From Trebouxia sp. TZW2008 (Eukaryota > Chlorophyta > Trebouxiophyceae > Trebouxiales > Trebouxiaceae), in assembly GCA_002118135.1 (NCBI GenBank), contig BDIU01000083.1, forward strand, positions 1 to 64,000: a stretch of DNA of 64,000 nt, in the 5' to 3' direction. Within the stretch, counting starts at the first letter, position 1; every line of letters starts with the position of its first letter. Both the position numbers and the translations under genes were made by a program. Positions 17,101-29,859 of this stretch are shown in pieces. Under the pieces are notes generated by a model, which did not search any database, had not been told where the DNA came from, and saw nothing but the letters and a program-made list of their open reading frames with translations.

Positions 17101-19833
17101 AAGCACGCACTAATTTGGAGCAGCGCCTTCGCTCCAGCATTGACCTACAGAACCAACTTAAGCTGAGTCACACCAAGCTTGAGTCATTGAGCAGACAGCT
17201 GGCCAGCTCACCTGCCCCAGAAGCTGCACCTGCAGCTGCAGCTGCTGCCATCACTGATGCACCTGCAACTGCAGCTGCTGCCATTACTGATGCACCAGTG
17301 AAATCACAGATTGAGGCTGCACATGCACAACTTGGGCAGTCTCAGACTGCAAAGGTCCAGCAAAGCTCTTCATCAGCAGCAGAAGTGGTACAGGCGAAAA
17401 GCAAGGACACAGCTGCACTCATGGAAAACTTGTTTGGCAGTGACGATGATGACGATGACATAAATGGGTCCAAGATAAGGTCAAAGTCACCAGCTCTGCC
17501 AAATCAGGCAGAACCCTCACCTGAATCTGAGAAGCATCTGCAGCAAAGTACGCCACCAACACCGCAGCTTGCAGGCACAGCAGCTAGCACAGACAGACAG
17601 GCTCAGCTCAGCTTAGGGTCCAGGCCCAGCAGCAGTCTGGGCAACAGCCAAAACCCTAGCCGCTCTTCTTCTTCAGGGCAGCGCCTGGTGGATCCCACAG
17701 CCCCCAAACGGAGCATCAGCTTTAGTAATCATGCGGCCAGGCGGCGTCAGTCATCCTTGGTAAAGCAACGAAGAAACGCTTTTGATGCAGCTGCTGATGC
17801 TGCCATTGCTGAAGCCATAGCGCAGCGTGCTGCTGCAACTTCAGGAGCTGAAACATCAGGGACTCACACCTCAGGCATGGATCAAACTCAGGCTCAAAGC
17901 TCAGCGGCTCGCACCTCACTGACTCAGCGCTCAGGAGCCTCGGCAGCAGCACCTCAGCAATCAGGGGCTCAGCCCTCAAAGAATCAGCCCTCAGGTACTC
18001 AGGACTCAGGAACTCGGGGTACCCCAGCTCAAGCAGCATCTGCTTCAGTGCAATCAGTCTTGCAGAATGAAGCTGCAGCGGGCTCAACACCTGAAGGACT
18101 GCATGCGTCTGTAACAGAAGTCGAAAAGTTCAAAAGCGCTCAAACACAGGATTCTGCTACCAAGCCTGTTCAGGCAAGCTTGAAAGCAGCAGTAGATCCA
18201 CAGCAGCACATGGGTGCTGCCAGCCAGGTTCTGCCAAGTGATAGCGCGTCACAAGGGCAGGGCTTGTCAGCAAGCTCTGCACAAACAGCTCAGACAGACA
18301 CAGCACCAGAAGTGGCACCAGAGGAGGCCCCCAATGTAATTACCCGCCCAGACCAGGCAGAAAAGGCGCCAAAGCTGAAGCTGGGGTCCAGGCTGGCGGC
18401 ATCGATGGCAAAGCTGGCCACTTCCCGTCAACCAGAAAGCACCAGGCCAGAGGTTGCGGCGACAATTTCTGCATCATTGCCAACGTCGGCTAAAGACCAG
18501 AACAAGCAGAGCACAATTCCAGAGGACATCAAAAAGGCTCTTCTGGCCAAGGTAAGCTGTAATATTCCTGACAAAACTAACAACTCTGCTTGCATTCTGC
18601 CTGATTGCCATAGTCTCAGCCTGAGCTGCTTGCATTGTGCCAGTCTTAAGCGGACGCAAGCAGACTAATCATCTTGATCCATCAAGCGCTTTGACACAGA
18701 GCAGATGCATTTGCTCCATCACAGCACTTCATGACCAGAAAGCAAGCTGAAGATAGTGACAGGTCTTGATAAAGTGTGGGGCAGGCTTTTGCTGTCACAA
18801 TGCTTTCTGTGACGCAGTGAGCACTTGTGGAACTGATTGTCAGTTCATAACTTGCAGAATATCATTACTGAAGCACATGTGGAACACATTGCCATGCAAG
18901 TGCTGGACTCTAGCACCCATTCCAGAAAATCCGACGTTGAGCAATGCTGCGCTGCAGGCTCCTGTTGTGGCGCATGCCAATGATTTGGTCTACTGGGACA
19001 GCAACAACGCCAGAGCTTTGGTGAATGCAAGGGGCATGGAGTACCAGAACCACTGGGGCGCCCATGACCCTGATGTCGAGCTCCCTTCTGAACAGCTCAA
19101 TGCATTCTTTGGAACTCGTGCTGAGTACTGGACGCCCTCTGCCAAGGTCAACATCTCTCAGGGGCAGTTGCAACAACCCCAAGGGCGTTTGCAGCAGCCC
19201 TCAGGTGCCCAGTCTCAAAGGGCAAATGATGGGCAGGCTGGAAAGGGACTGCCAGGGGCTTCTGCCAGTCAGAGGGGGTCTGCAGTGGGCAATCTGAGGG
19301 CCCAAAGGGCAGCTGATAGGGTGCACAATGAGGCTGTCATTGCTTCCACAGATGAGCAGCTGGCGCAGGCTTTGGCTGCTGATGAAGCGCAGGTGAGCAG
19401 AGAATGGTTTGGCCATCATCAGCTGATGAAAAGAGAGTGCATAATAACAAGTGTTCTGTGTTGCACTTGTGCATGTGAACTGACGCTGAGGCAGTGTGTG
19501 CATCAGTGCAGTCAGCCACTGCATGCAGTGCCTTGACATCAGTCCACAGGCATGATTGCGTGAGGTCATCACTGCATCATGCCTCACTGACCTACATGCA
19601 GTCTCCTCTGTGCACTGAACCTGAGGCTTTGCATGCAGCGTGCAGTGAAAGCCTCATCAGGCTATGGTTGCGGCAGCAAGCGCAAGGCTCAGCCAACAGT
19701 AAGAGAGAGGCTGGCCAAGAAGCTGCTGTCAGGCAGGGCAAGAGGTCAAACGCTCGGTGAAGTGGAATCTGCTGCAGACGCCAAGTTTCAAGAAGTCAAC
19801 AGCAACAGATGGCAGGCCACACGCTTTCCTTGA
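14129..19833 (+). CDS. UVSSA: UVSSA, UV-stimulated scaffold protein A
   Basis: UVSSA bridges stalled RNA polymerase II/CSA to TFIIH in transcription-coupled nucleotide excision repair, in the nucleus. Nine exons join in phase to 1038 aa: 14129-14320, 14576-14797, 15170-15271, 15596-15691, 15967-16132, 16474-16706, 17076-18551, 18958-19392 and 19639-19833. The N-terminal VHS-like helical domain spans exons 1-4 (LLDKLTDKHESHQ; FLELSLGFKHDKPLPGP). Exon 7 is 492 codons of Ser/Ala/Gln-rich linker, with an acidic patch (SDDDDDDINGS) of the type that binds the TFIIH p62 subunit in other factors. Exon 8 begins the conserved C-terminal block (APVVAHANDLVYWDSNNA), matching APVV..DL.YW of animal and plant UVSSA. 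The Cys/His motif that normally follows that block was not found. The terminal exon is basic and repeated downstream. Confidence 0.9.
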
Positions 19834-20470
19834 TGTCTTCCCAGGGCGTCTTTAGCTTGCAGCCGCTGTTGTGAATGATGTGGTTGGAGAACTCATATGA
19901 CAGGCAAGGGGCCAGACCCTGGAAGAGGTGCAGATGAGTAATTTCAAAAAGTCAACAACAACAGATGGCAGCCCACACGCTTCCCTTGACTTCTTCCTCA
20001 GGCGTTCACATCCTGCAGCCACTGTTCTGAATGATCTGGTTGGAGATGTCATACAACAGGCAAGGGACCAATTGCTTGGTGAGATTGAATCTGCTGCAGA
20101 CGCCTGGTTCCAGGAAGTTCACAGCAACATATGGCGGGCCACACACTTCCCTTGACATCTGCCATAAGCATAGAAGAGTCTCTGCTCAGCATAATCAGGA
20201 ACAGCTGGCGGGTTGTGTGCAAAGCTGAGTTTTATGATGTCTCTCTGGGTGCTTACAAGGGCAGACGCCCCTTCCCAGGAGGTTAACAGCAAAACATGGC
20301 GGGCCACATGCATCCTTTGCTTTCTGCCCAGGGTGTTGACATTTTGCAGCCATTGTTTCCAACGATGGACAGCAAATGCAAGAAAAGCAGCAACAGATGC
20401 ACCATATGGCAACAGCAGAGAAAGAAATGGCAACATGTGAATGATGGGCCACATGCTTTGAAGGGCTTTT
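19739..20470 (+). repeat. Tandem copies of the UVSSA terminal exon, ~160 bp unit
   Basis: The terminal coding exon segment (GAATCTGCTGCAGACGCC, then AACAGCA...TGGC and CACACGCTTTCCTTGA) recurs downstream. Equivalent GCAGA points lie at 19774, 19930, 20096, 20261 and about 20393. The third copy keeps both the exon body and an in-frame TGA. The others are decayed. Confidence 0.85.
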
Positions 20471-21597
20471 GAGTGCAGGTGCAACCATCGCACGGCAACA
20501 ATCGCTGGCGTGCAACCGATTTTATCTGATGTAGTTGCTTCAGTGATAAACGCTACCTCAGACCTGAACTTGGTACTGGAAAGTATTTGAGTGTGTGTGC
20601 CCTGTGACTGCGCTCCTCCCCTGTTTTCTGTCTCTTTTGCCGTCAGTATGGCTTCCCTCGCCTTCCCTCAAGGTGTTTGCTGCTGCACAAGTTTCATGTA
20701 GAGGGTCAATTATGCTGCTGAGTGACTTTTGAGTGTGAGAGTTGCAGCAGGCAACATGAGCACTTCCTGCTTCCTGATCACCGACTGAGCAAGCATGAGC
20801 GAATTCTGCCTGTGATTATTGTGGGGATCTTGACACTGAAATGCTATGGTGTGCTATCAAATGATCTGTTTTCAAAAGTTCGACGACACAAATCCTTTAT
20901 TACCAGCACCGTCTGCAACAGTCGTGGGTTGCCCGGTCCTCATCATGAGCCAATCGGACGGATAGCGCGCAAAGCCATGAGAGACATAACAAGAATATTC
21001 AGTGTGGCAGAGAAATAAGCTCAAGATACACCGTCAAGATACCGTACAGCCACTAACTCCGAAAAACTTAAGAACTGAAAGCTTTCAGTTTAAATCCAGG
21101 TGATTTGGCTGATCAGCTGAATATTACAGTCATTCAAGCGCTTATCTGAATGTACAACAAACGCATGGTCACAAAGCAGTTGATGACCATTGTACTACAA
21201 CACCAAACAGCAGCACCTGACTCAAACAGCATAATGCACCGCTGACGTCTCCAAAGGAAATCAATCAATTTGTTCATGACGTTACTGCATGACTCAGTGA
21301 CATGAGCCCTTGAATTGCTCAGTTCCAGTCCAGGGAGATGCTGTGCAACACAGGCAATCTCAACTGGTTCTTGGGCCGTCAAGATTGTGCACAACAACAC
21401 CAGCACGAACAACACCTCGCAGGTCACTCACTCACATAACATGATTTGCAGCTGCTAAACTTGCCTTTGATCACATGAAGCTCCTCAAACATGCATGCTT
21501 TATTGAGGATTGCTCTCCCAAAATCCACTGCGAAGAAAATGACGTGGTTCAACTAAATCACTCAGTGCCCTCAACACAAGTAACCCCTGCACATACG
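20471..21597. other. Convergent intergenic region, UVSSA and PhyH gene
   Basis: No gene was recognised. This holds the 3' flanks of two converging genes and shows no clear open frame or family motif. Confidence 0.5.
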
Positions 21598-24056
21598 CTA
21601 GACAGCAACTTTTATCAATGGCGTCTGCTTCCATATGCTCTTCTTGGGATACGGCTTGATGCCTGCTAGCTGCTTAGTCACATCTGTCTCTACCCTTTCT
21701 CTGGTGGGAGTCACTTTGAAGTTTGGTCGTTTTGCTCCAGCTGCCCCATAGTAGCTGTTTCCTTCCTTGGGAAAAAGTTTGACATTCATTGCAGGCCAGT
21801 GAGTTGTGACTCTCCTGTCATTGTATGCTTGGCGTTTCAGTGCTAAATCCTTTTCTGTTGCCAGGCTTCTGGGCTGATAGCATGTGTACACCACATGCCG
21901 CCATTTGTCTGTGTTTCCTGCATGCACAGGATCAATAGTATAGGAAAGCTTGTAGATGTGATTGTTTGGCAAGTCAATGGTGAAAGAATGTTTGATGGTC
22001 AGCTTTGCTTGATGTCACAGCCTGCCAGCATCTTCAAGCTTACACCTTATTAGCAATAGCCAATAAGTCACACAATCAGACTGCACAGTTTGCATTGCTG
22101 TACAACACTGTGGTTGCTGGCTGATCAAAGTGTTTAATGTCTGCTGTCATGCCGTGGCAGAGCTTATAAACCCAAACAGATTACAAAGCCATACCATGCT
22201 AAGCCAAGATAGGCAGCAGAACTGTACTGACCTGGTAGTAGGTTCTGATGCGCAAGTCTGCTATCCCATAGAAACAAAGATCCAGCCTTTGCACTAAGAG
22301 GCTTGCTGGGAAATCTGCGGAAATAGCCCCTCTCTTCATCCTGGAACTTGTAAAAGTCCTCTGTCTGTTGCTTCTGTTCTTGGCTCAAGACAGTTGCATT
22401 TTCAAAGAAGTCCTCATGCGACAGGTGGCTGCCGTGCTTGACTAAAAGGGTGCCTGCAGTAACCCAGACATAGACTTTTGCAAGTCAGTTGAGGTAAAGC
22501 TGGCATCAGCTGCAATCAATTTCATTTGCAGCAGTGCTGTGGCCATGTGGCACAGGTTTTGCCAGCTGCTGTGTTGAAACAGGCATGGCAGAGAAAAGTG
22601 GCTGCCATACTTGACTAGCAAGATACCTACGGTAGCACAGACATGGATACTTTTGTTTTTGACTCACGGTTGGAGCTTCAGCTCTGTCAAGATGACGCTG
22701 ACGTCAGCTGCATCCAAGTTGAGTTACAGCAGTTCTGTGGTTGTTGAACGCAGGTTCTGCCAGCTGCTGTCATGAAACAAGCATTGCCTGGTGGAGTGAG
22801 GAGGGATGCAGCACATTATGTCTCGCTGCACATATGACTATGCTGTAGATCAAGCGCAAACGTGTGGATCTAGCATGAAATTTTGTGCATGCTTCAGTTG
22901 CGCAATATGCTGCAATCTTGCAACAGGACACACCACAAAAAGGTGCAAAACAGCTTGCTTTCTCACTGTGAGCCTGCTTTCACATATCAAGCATGATGCA
23001 CCATGTGTGGCAGACCAGATGCAAGGCGAGTGCAACCAGACAAGCAGTATTCATGCATCAATTCAGCCTACACATCATCTATTTCCTCCTTTTTGAGAGT
23101 GACATCATGCAATTGTGACGAGAATGCAACTGGAGATGGACGTTGCTCACCTGTTTCTGGGCCAACATCAACCATGTTGATCAGGCCCTGTACACAAGCC
23201 ACTCCTTTTCTGAGGGGTGCCTGGTCTACATGAAGCCACCCGTCTGTACTAGACTCATGTTGTCCAGGTTTCAAGATGTTGATGCTGTCAAAAGATGATA
23301 GCAACTCATTGGTCCCCCACAAGGCTTCAAAGACCTGCAATCAATTGCTGATTTTGTGATTATTGTTTGTATCTGTATTATTTTACATGTAATATCTGTT
23401 ACTTTGTGCTATTGTATGGCAGCTTCAACAGCAAGTATGATTTACTGCTGACGACAAGTCGATGTTGTCAGATGAAACTGAGAGGGCACAGCGCAGGTTA
23501 TTACTTGCTGAGCAGCCTTCTCTGAATGCATCACAATTGATTGTGGTGATGTGACAGGAAGCAGGACCAGCTCAGTGCTGATGAGTGACCAATCCTCTTA
23601 TGCACATCTGCGTCAAGTGCTTGTTGACATGAGTGTGTTGCAAAATGTTAACAGAACACAGTGCTGCTTGCAAAGCTGATAACTGACTGAGTGTATAGGA
23701 AGCTTGTAAGGTTGTTGATAGCTGCACATGTTGTCAGCTACCTGCAGCACTTTGGGGTTTTGTCTGACGCGCCAGACAAAGTCCTGGTGAGAAATTTCCA
23801 AGGTGTTTATGATCCCCCTGAAGCTTGAGGGCCACCGGTCGTCGTCCCAGGAGTCCGGAATACTCCTGTCGATGCCGGTTTCCAGGCTTGTTAGCCATGA
23901 CCATGCCCCATCAACATATTCAGTGCATTCCGCAGCCGTCAACACGTCCGGCACAACTGCCCAACCTTGAGTTTCCAAGTCTTGTGCAGCACGGGTGATC
24001 AAGTCGGGAACGGCTACATCAGCCGCTTGCGCGCGAGCAACTGGCGCGCGCACCAT
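21598..24056 (-). CDS. Phytanoyl-CoA dioxygenase (PhyH) family oxygenase
   Basis: PhyH proteins are Fe(II)/2-oxoglutarate dioxygenases; the substrate here is not known. Four exons join in phase to 346 aa: 24056-23742, 23334-23151, 22453-22232 and 21917-21598, ending in TAG. Iron ligands are visible as the H-x-D pair in GWLHVDQ (His140, Asp142) and a distal His235 in LWDSRLAHQN, with Arg232 just before it. Exon 1 has the usual opening helix (LETQGWAVVPDVLTAAEC) and the DSWDDDRWPSSFRGI loop. Exon 4 carries the family's C-terminal WRHVVYTCYQPR. The start is the first in-frame ATG, at 24056; there is no clear targeting signal. It resembles stand-alone PhyH proteins found in algae and large DNA viruses more than peroxisomal PHYH, so phytanic acid oxidation should not be assumed. 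Confidence 0.9.
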
Positions 24057-25739
24057 ATGCTGACGTGCTTGAGATGTTGCGAAGGCAATCAAACCTGCTG
24101 AGCTGATATACGCAGGCTGATAACGGGTTTCACTGTGACCTTGGTCGAAAGGTTGGAAAGGTCAGGGCGGAAGCAGCGTAACAGTTGTGGGTGCGATACA
24201 CGGTATTGGAAGTCAGGAACGGACTGGCATCGCGCACTTGATTGCGCAAAAGCAATCATGGCCCGGTTACGCTGGACGCGGGCAGGCTAACTCGTAGTCC
24301 ATGACTAAGGCAAGTCTTCCGCCGTTTGATCTCCTCGGAGGGTGCCTTGACGTGATCGAAAGTGCATGGGATACGAAACGTCGAGTACCACACCCTGGTC
24401 TGATGAACATCAGAATGCTGTCTACAGGGCGTAAGATGCAGCCAAATGCCATCGGCTGTGACATGTTGCCGTTGCGTGCAATCAAAAGCTTGATTCCGCA
24501 TTTGTGACTCTGTGCCGCAGCCTGCGCAAGAGCTCCGTAGCTTGCTGAAGCCACTGCAAGCCACCCACTGCGGCCCCTGCTTAGCGCCAGCAACAGCAAG
24601 TTGAGTTGATCTTGATCTTGTCGCGACATCACCCAGCTGCGGCGCGTTGCCTCGATGGCGTGCGTGGTGTGTCGAAAGGGGGGGAACGAGCTCGCACGCC
24701 TGCCGATGATGTTCAGTGATACCAGGTTATCAGCGTTGCTGCAGCCAAAGCTGGCGCTGTATAGCGGCTGGCTTCGCTTGCGCAAAATGGGGTGCCGTCG
24801 TGGGCATGAACTACGTATTGCTGTCGCTTGCTACAGAAGCGACTTGCTGAAGCTATTTTTCTGCGTCTGCAGACAGCCAGTGCCAAGGAAGCGAAGTGGG
24901 TATTCAATGTAATGGATGGCAGATACATAAGAAGTTCAGAACACTCGAAATTGGCTACTTCTGGGCACAAAGGTGCTGATTGAAGACATTGTGCATCCGA
25001 ACAAAACACTTGCTTGCAGTCACAGTGCTTGCCTTTTGACAGCAACCTTGTGCTTTTGTTGGAAGGCTGCACGTTTTGCAGGCGAAGGAAGTCTGCAAAA
25101 CAAGAGAGCGAACTTCAAACCCACATTGTTGGCATCATGACCCCAATTGAGCCTTGGTGACTAGTCTCAACAGGCACGCAGCGTCGGAGCAGCCGTCCGT
25201 GTAGCTTTATAGTGCTCAGGTAAAGTTTTCTTTGATTTGTTGCTGCACAATTTAGGCCTGTTCTGCATTGGCTCAGGTGATGAGCCCTGGTCAGTGCCAT
25301 CATGAAGAAGCCCGGACTGTTGTCAATGCATGCAAACTTTGTGTGCAATGATGTGCCACTGTGGACAAATTCATTGTTCACGATGGCAAGCCATGAACTT
25401 TGTAGGATGGGCGTATACCAACCATGCCCTTGCCCGTATCAAGTGCGTTGGTCAGGCATGAGGCAGCGTCCACCCCAGCACTGCTGCTATTGCCAGTGTA
25501 GTGCAAGTGTGCAACAAGAGCTGGGTTTGCTAACCCAACGCCCCAAGGCTTTTGCTGAAAGCTCACAGTTCTTGCAGACTAGATGGGCGCTGCTTTGGCA
25601 ACAGTCTGCAATCATGCTGTGAGGGGCAGTGATCTATATGCCACGATTGGCTGTAAGTCACTGACTTCTCATGTCACATACCCAGTTTGTCATTGCAGAG
25701 TTGCTATATTGGCCTTAAGCTGTGAGCTGTTTTGATGCA
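24057..25739. other. PhyH upstream region; no gene recognised
   Basis: The stretch 24060-24800 is richer in CpG than its surroundings, as upstream of the other genes here, so it likely includes the PhyH promoter. A minus-strand open frame of 172 codons (24785-24267) lies in it. That frame shows no recognisable domain and may be a by-product of base composition. Confidence 0.4.
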
Positions 25740-26830
25740 CCATCTGTCATGGGTTTACGGATATTATGGCATTTGTGGTCCCTGATCATTCTCGCATTAT
25801 TTGCGGTAGTATGGGCACAGACTATTGATGGGCTGAATTCCCTTCAACAGTCTGTGCGCATACAATGAGGCCAAACCAGTGCATGATTAGCACAATGCAT
25901 GCCAACACATAAGGGCGCCTTGAGCAAACGCATGGGAAGGCACTGGAGACTGACATCTCTTTACATTGTGCTCAAAAGGCAATAAGCCTTCTGTTACAGC
26001 ATTCGTGGTCCCTGGTTCTTCCCAACGTATCCTCTTAGTGGGGGCACAGATGATGGAACAGTTCAAACCCCTCCAATAGTCTGTGCCCATACAATGAGGC
26101 CAAACCAGTGCATGGTCGGCACAATGCATGCCGATGCATCAGGGCACCTTGAACAAGGGCGTGGCAAGGTGCTGGCAGACTGCAGCTCTCTTTGTTGTGC
26201 CCTCTGTTGTAGCATTTGTGGTCCCTGGTCATTCTTGCGTCATCCTTGTAGTATGGGCACAAAGTATCGATGGGCTCAGTTGCCTTCAATAGTCTGTGTC
26301 AATACAATGAGGCCAAACAAGTGCAGGATCAGCACAATGCCTGTCAACACATGAGGGTGCCTTGAGCAAAGGCATGGGAAGGCACTGCAGACTTGCAGCT
26401 CCCTTCACTGTGCCCAAAAGACATTAAGCCTTTCGTGCCAGCATCCATGGTCCCTGGTCAATTTTGCATCATCCTCATAATATGGGCAGAGGCTAATGAT
26501 GGGCTCAGTCGCCTTCATCAGTCTGAGCCTATACAGTGAGGCCAAACAAGTGCAGGATCAGCACAATGCATGCCAACACATGAGGGTGCCTTGAGCAAAG
26601 GCGTGGGAAGGCACTGCAGGCTTGCAGCTCTCTTCGTGGTGCGCAAAACGGCAATAAGCCTTTTGTGCTAGCAGTGGTGGTCCCTGGATGTGTTACCCTC
26701 ATAATATGGGCACAGATGATAAATGGGCTCAGGTCTCTTCAGCAGTCTGTGCCTATATCATGAGACCAGTCCAGTGGATGATCAGCATGATGTACGCCAA
26801 CACCTGAGGCTGTGTCTTGAACAGGAGAGC
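25740..26830 (+). repeat. Satellite array, ~230 bp unit, five copies
   Basis: The anchor GGTCCCTG occurs at 25777, 26007, 26220, 26449 and 26679, giving spacings of 230, 213, 229 and 230. Each unit carries TATGGGCACAGA-like sequence, a CAATGAGGCCAAAC block, GCATGCCAACACATGAGG and GGGAAGGCACTG. The third unit has a short deletion. There is no coding potential. Confidence 0.9.
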
Positions 26831-29800
26831 GCCAGTCAGTGTGTCAGGACTGTGACTTTGTTGTCTCGACACAAAACTTGGCAATTTATGCAGCAACATT
26901 TCGGAAACCTTTCTTCTGGCACTTCATGAACACCTGTGATGCTTTGCAATACTGCTGTGTATGTAGACATAGCTGCTCATCAAGATGTTGGCTTGCTTGA
27001 ACACGTTATGTATGGTAGTAGACATGGCCCGTCCAGTATGCGTCAGAACAAGAAGTCATTGTCAGCACAAGCAGGGTTGCCAAATTCAAGATCAGCCATC
27101 CCAAGCATCAAGCTTGCACTTCTTGCTCTTGTATGAAGGCACATTCTGCATGTGCATCAAGTGCTGTTCTGCTGTACATTGATGGCAGTCCAACAGTTGT
27201 ATTAGCATCACACCTCGCCTGCTTTGTTCTTGTTAGTAGGAGTGTTGTATGATCGTCATAAAACTCGTCTTTTGCGATATTACCCTGGATGTAGCCGTAC
27301 AATGTGATGTTTACAAGGCAGACTGAAGCTTCAACACAGGTTGCTTGTGCTGTGCTTCTATTGCCGTGCCGCAACAAGCTTGCAGACTGATTGCAGTGAC
27401 GCCCTGTTGCAACAATCTCACAGACTCATTTTGCCTTTGGGTAAAGCAATCGCAGTTTTCCGAGCTGCAAGGGTCAGCAATTCTTGAGACCTTTGTTTGT
27501 TCAAGCAGTCCACAGCATGATGGGCTTAGGCACAATTGCGTCTGAGATATCATGGTTAGCATGTCCAGGTATGTAATCGTGCAGCGATCACAATACGCTG
27601 AGCTAAAGACATGACATCCAGTTTGCCACAGCTCTTCTTGAGCCAGCAAAAGCTCAAGTTCTGTTCCAGCAGCCTTAGCATGTTACAGTCCAGGGGTGAC
27701 AGGCTTGAGAATCTCAGCACCAGCATCTTATGAAGGTTCTGACACTGTGTGAACAGCCAAGCACAGCTTTGGGGTGATCAAATCGTGTGAACACTTTCAC
27801 AATGGAGCAGTGTTGTTAGGCCTTGACTGCCTCAGGCTGTAGTCATCAGGCACATTCTATCTATGACTGATTACAATCAACTCCACCTGCAATACAGACT
27901 GTGACTGTTGAAGCAAGCTAGTTCAAGCCTCTCACAACTCCAGTTGCAGCAGTACTACCATTTATGCAAGAAAGTCCTGCAGCAGTGTGTGTGAAGCAGT
28001 CATAGATGCACTTTCAAAGCTTCAGAATTTAGCAGCACACTAAGGCCTTGTTCTGTTTTTAGCATTCCACGGGATGATGAAGTTTAGCAGTGTCCACAGC
28101 TCTAAACATGGTTGATTCAGACAACAGCATTTCATTTGAGCTTTTCTTGCTAAAGCAATCCTCAGCATGTTGACCTGAAAACAAGACAGCTCATCACAAC
28201 CCCAGCTCTTCATGAGCCAGAATCAACCTCAGAACTGTGAAGCAGCCCTCAGCATGTGACATTTCACAGGCGACAGGCACAAGAGACTCAAGCCCAAGCG
28301 CTGGCTCCATGTGAAGGTTTTCACACTATTTGAATAGCCAAGCACAGCTTTGGGGTGATCAAAGAGTGTGAACACCTTCAGCACAGAGTAGTGTTCTGGA
28401 GTCTTGACTCTCAAAGGCTGTCGTCATGTATAGAATGCAGCTCAAGTGGCTGACACAACAACACATCTACCCTGCATGAGGCTGCCCAGCAGAAACATCA
28501 CACCACCAACATGGATGCTAGACAGCGCACAAGCAAGAGACTCACATTCATTCAATTGGAGAATTTGTCTCAGCAAAAGGTGTCAAGCTTTCCAGGCTAC
28601 ATGTTCAGGCTGACAATTGACTGTTGTCACAGCAGACAGGAGTGACTTAGTCTTTATGGCTGGCTGGCTGCAAATGTCTCACTTGAGGGTCTGTATGAAG
28701 TTTTGCAGTTTGGCAGCGCAAAACTTGCATGTTTGCAGATGTCTGTGAGGATGGTTGTTGACTAACATAGCGACTTTGCTGTGTAACAAAGACTCTGATT
28801 TCCAAGCAAATTATCCTGGTATTGACTTGTCCTTTCTCAGAGGTGCCACTGCGGTCAGCATGCAGCCGTTGGTTTCCAATTGCGTTGTCCTTGCGAGGAG
28901 AATGTCCTTAGATTGACTGTCGGCACAAAGAGAGATCACTGTACCCAAAAGCAACAGACTTGCATCATATCAGGACTGACACTGAAGCAGCCAGTGAAGT
29001 TTGGTTTGTTGGCCAGCGTCTTATGATCAGCAGTGACAGTCAGAGAGTATGCAAAGAGACAAGCCGCCATAGGCCCACTCTTTGCATATGTTACTGAACG
29101 TCCTTGTTGTTCTGGAGTGTCTGGCAATAGGACTCCTTTCACTGTGTGCTAAGTGAATTTCAAGCTGCCGAGGATGTTTTCAGCCATGACAGGCAAGATG
29201 CAAGCACAATGCCTGCTCATTGTAACAAGTGCTTTGGCTCTCAAGAAAGTTGACCTTATATCAAGGTGTCCATACTGCGAGGTGCCATTGCAGTCAGAGT
29301 ATAGTGGTTAAGCACCAATTGCATAGGCCTTACATCAAGAAAGTCTTTACATCAATTGTACTGACAGAGAAGTAAGTGTAGAGGCAATTCCTACACAGTA
29401 TCTCTGCAAGTATCCAGGCGGTTCCTCTTCTGTGCGTCTTGACCAGCACATCGAATGCAGAATCACAGCTTGTACCTGATGCCCTGCAGGCAGTCATAAA
29501 TACTGACGCGCTGCGTGAAACAGCACAAAGTCAGTGTTCAATGGTGCTTGCTAGCGTATTGGGCAGCTTGTTGTTGCAGTCTAGCCTCATACTGCATGCC
29601 AGCAGTTTTGAGTATAGTGACTGACTGCCTGTAAGGGCTGGGCAAATGCCAGTGTACAGTAGCCTTGTAAAACCTGTCATGGCTTCTGCATCGTCTCTAC
29701 TGCACACTTCTTTCTTAGCAAGCACAAGTCAGGTGGGTTCAACACCACCGTGGCGTCTGCATTGTATGTAAACACAGGCAAGCACAGGCACACTTCTTTC

Positions 29801-29859
29801 TTAGCAAGCACAAGTTAGGTTGTTTCAACACCACCATGGCGTCTGCATTGTGTGTAAAC
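26831..29859. other. Gene-poor region with a diverged duplicated segment
   Basis: About 210 bp at 27660-27870 recurs at 28230-28440. Shared landmarks are CCAAGCACAGCTTTGGGGTG, GTGTGAACAC and TGACAGGCTTGAGA / CGACAGGCACAAGAGA; the offset is about 570 bp. A minus-strand open stretch at 29142-28936 could be an exon but has no start codon or known motif. Near 29695-29850 a block of about 80 bp (CACTTCTTTCTTAGCAAGCA) is tandemly duplicated. Confidence 0.5.

Noticed and set aside
24267..24785. 172-codon minus-strand open frame upstream of the PhyH gene
   Set aside because: Overlapping frames are also open, with no motif and no clear splice partners. Kept only as a remark in the intergenic entry.
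25740..26830. CRISPR array
   Set aside because: The units are 230 bp with no short repeat/unique spacer pattern, and the genome is eukaryotic.
28936..29142. Minus-strand exon of an unknown gene
   Set aside because: The open stretch starts at GTG, with no supported acceptor-donor pair in phase and no motif. Mentioned only within the region entry.
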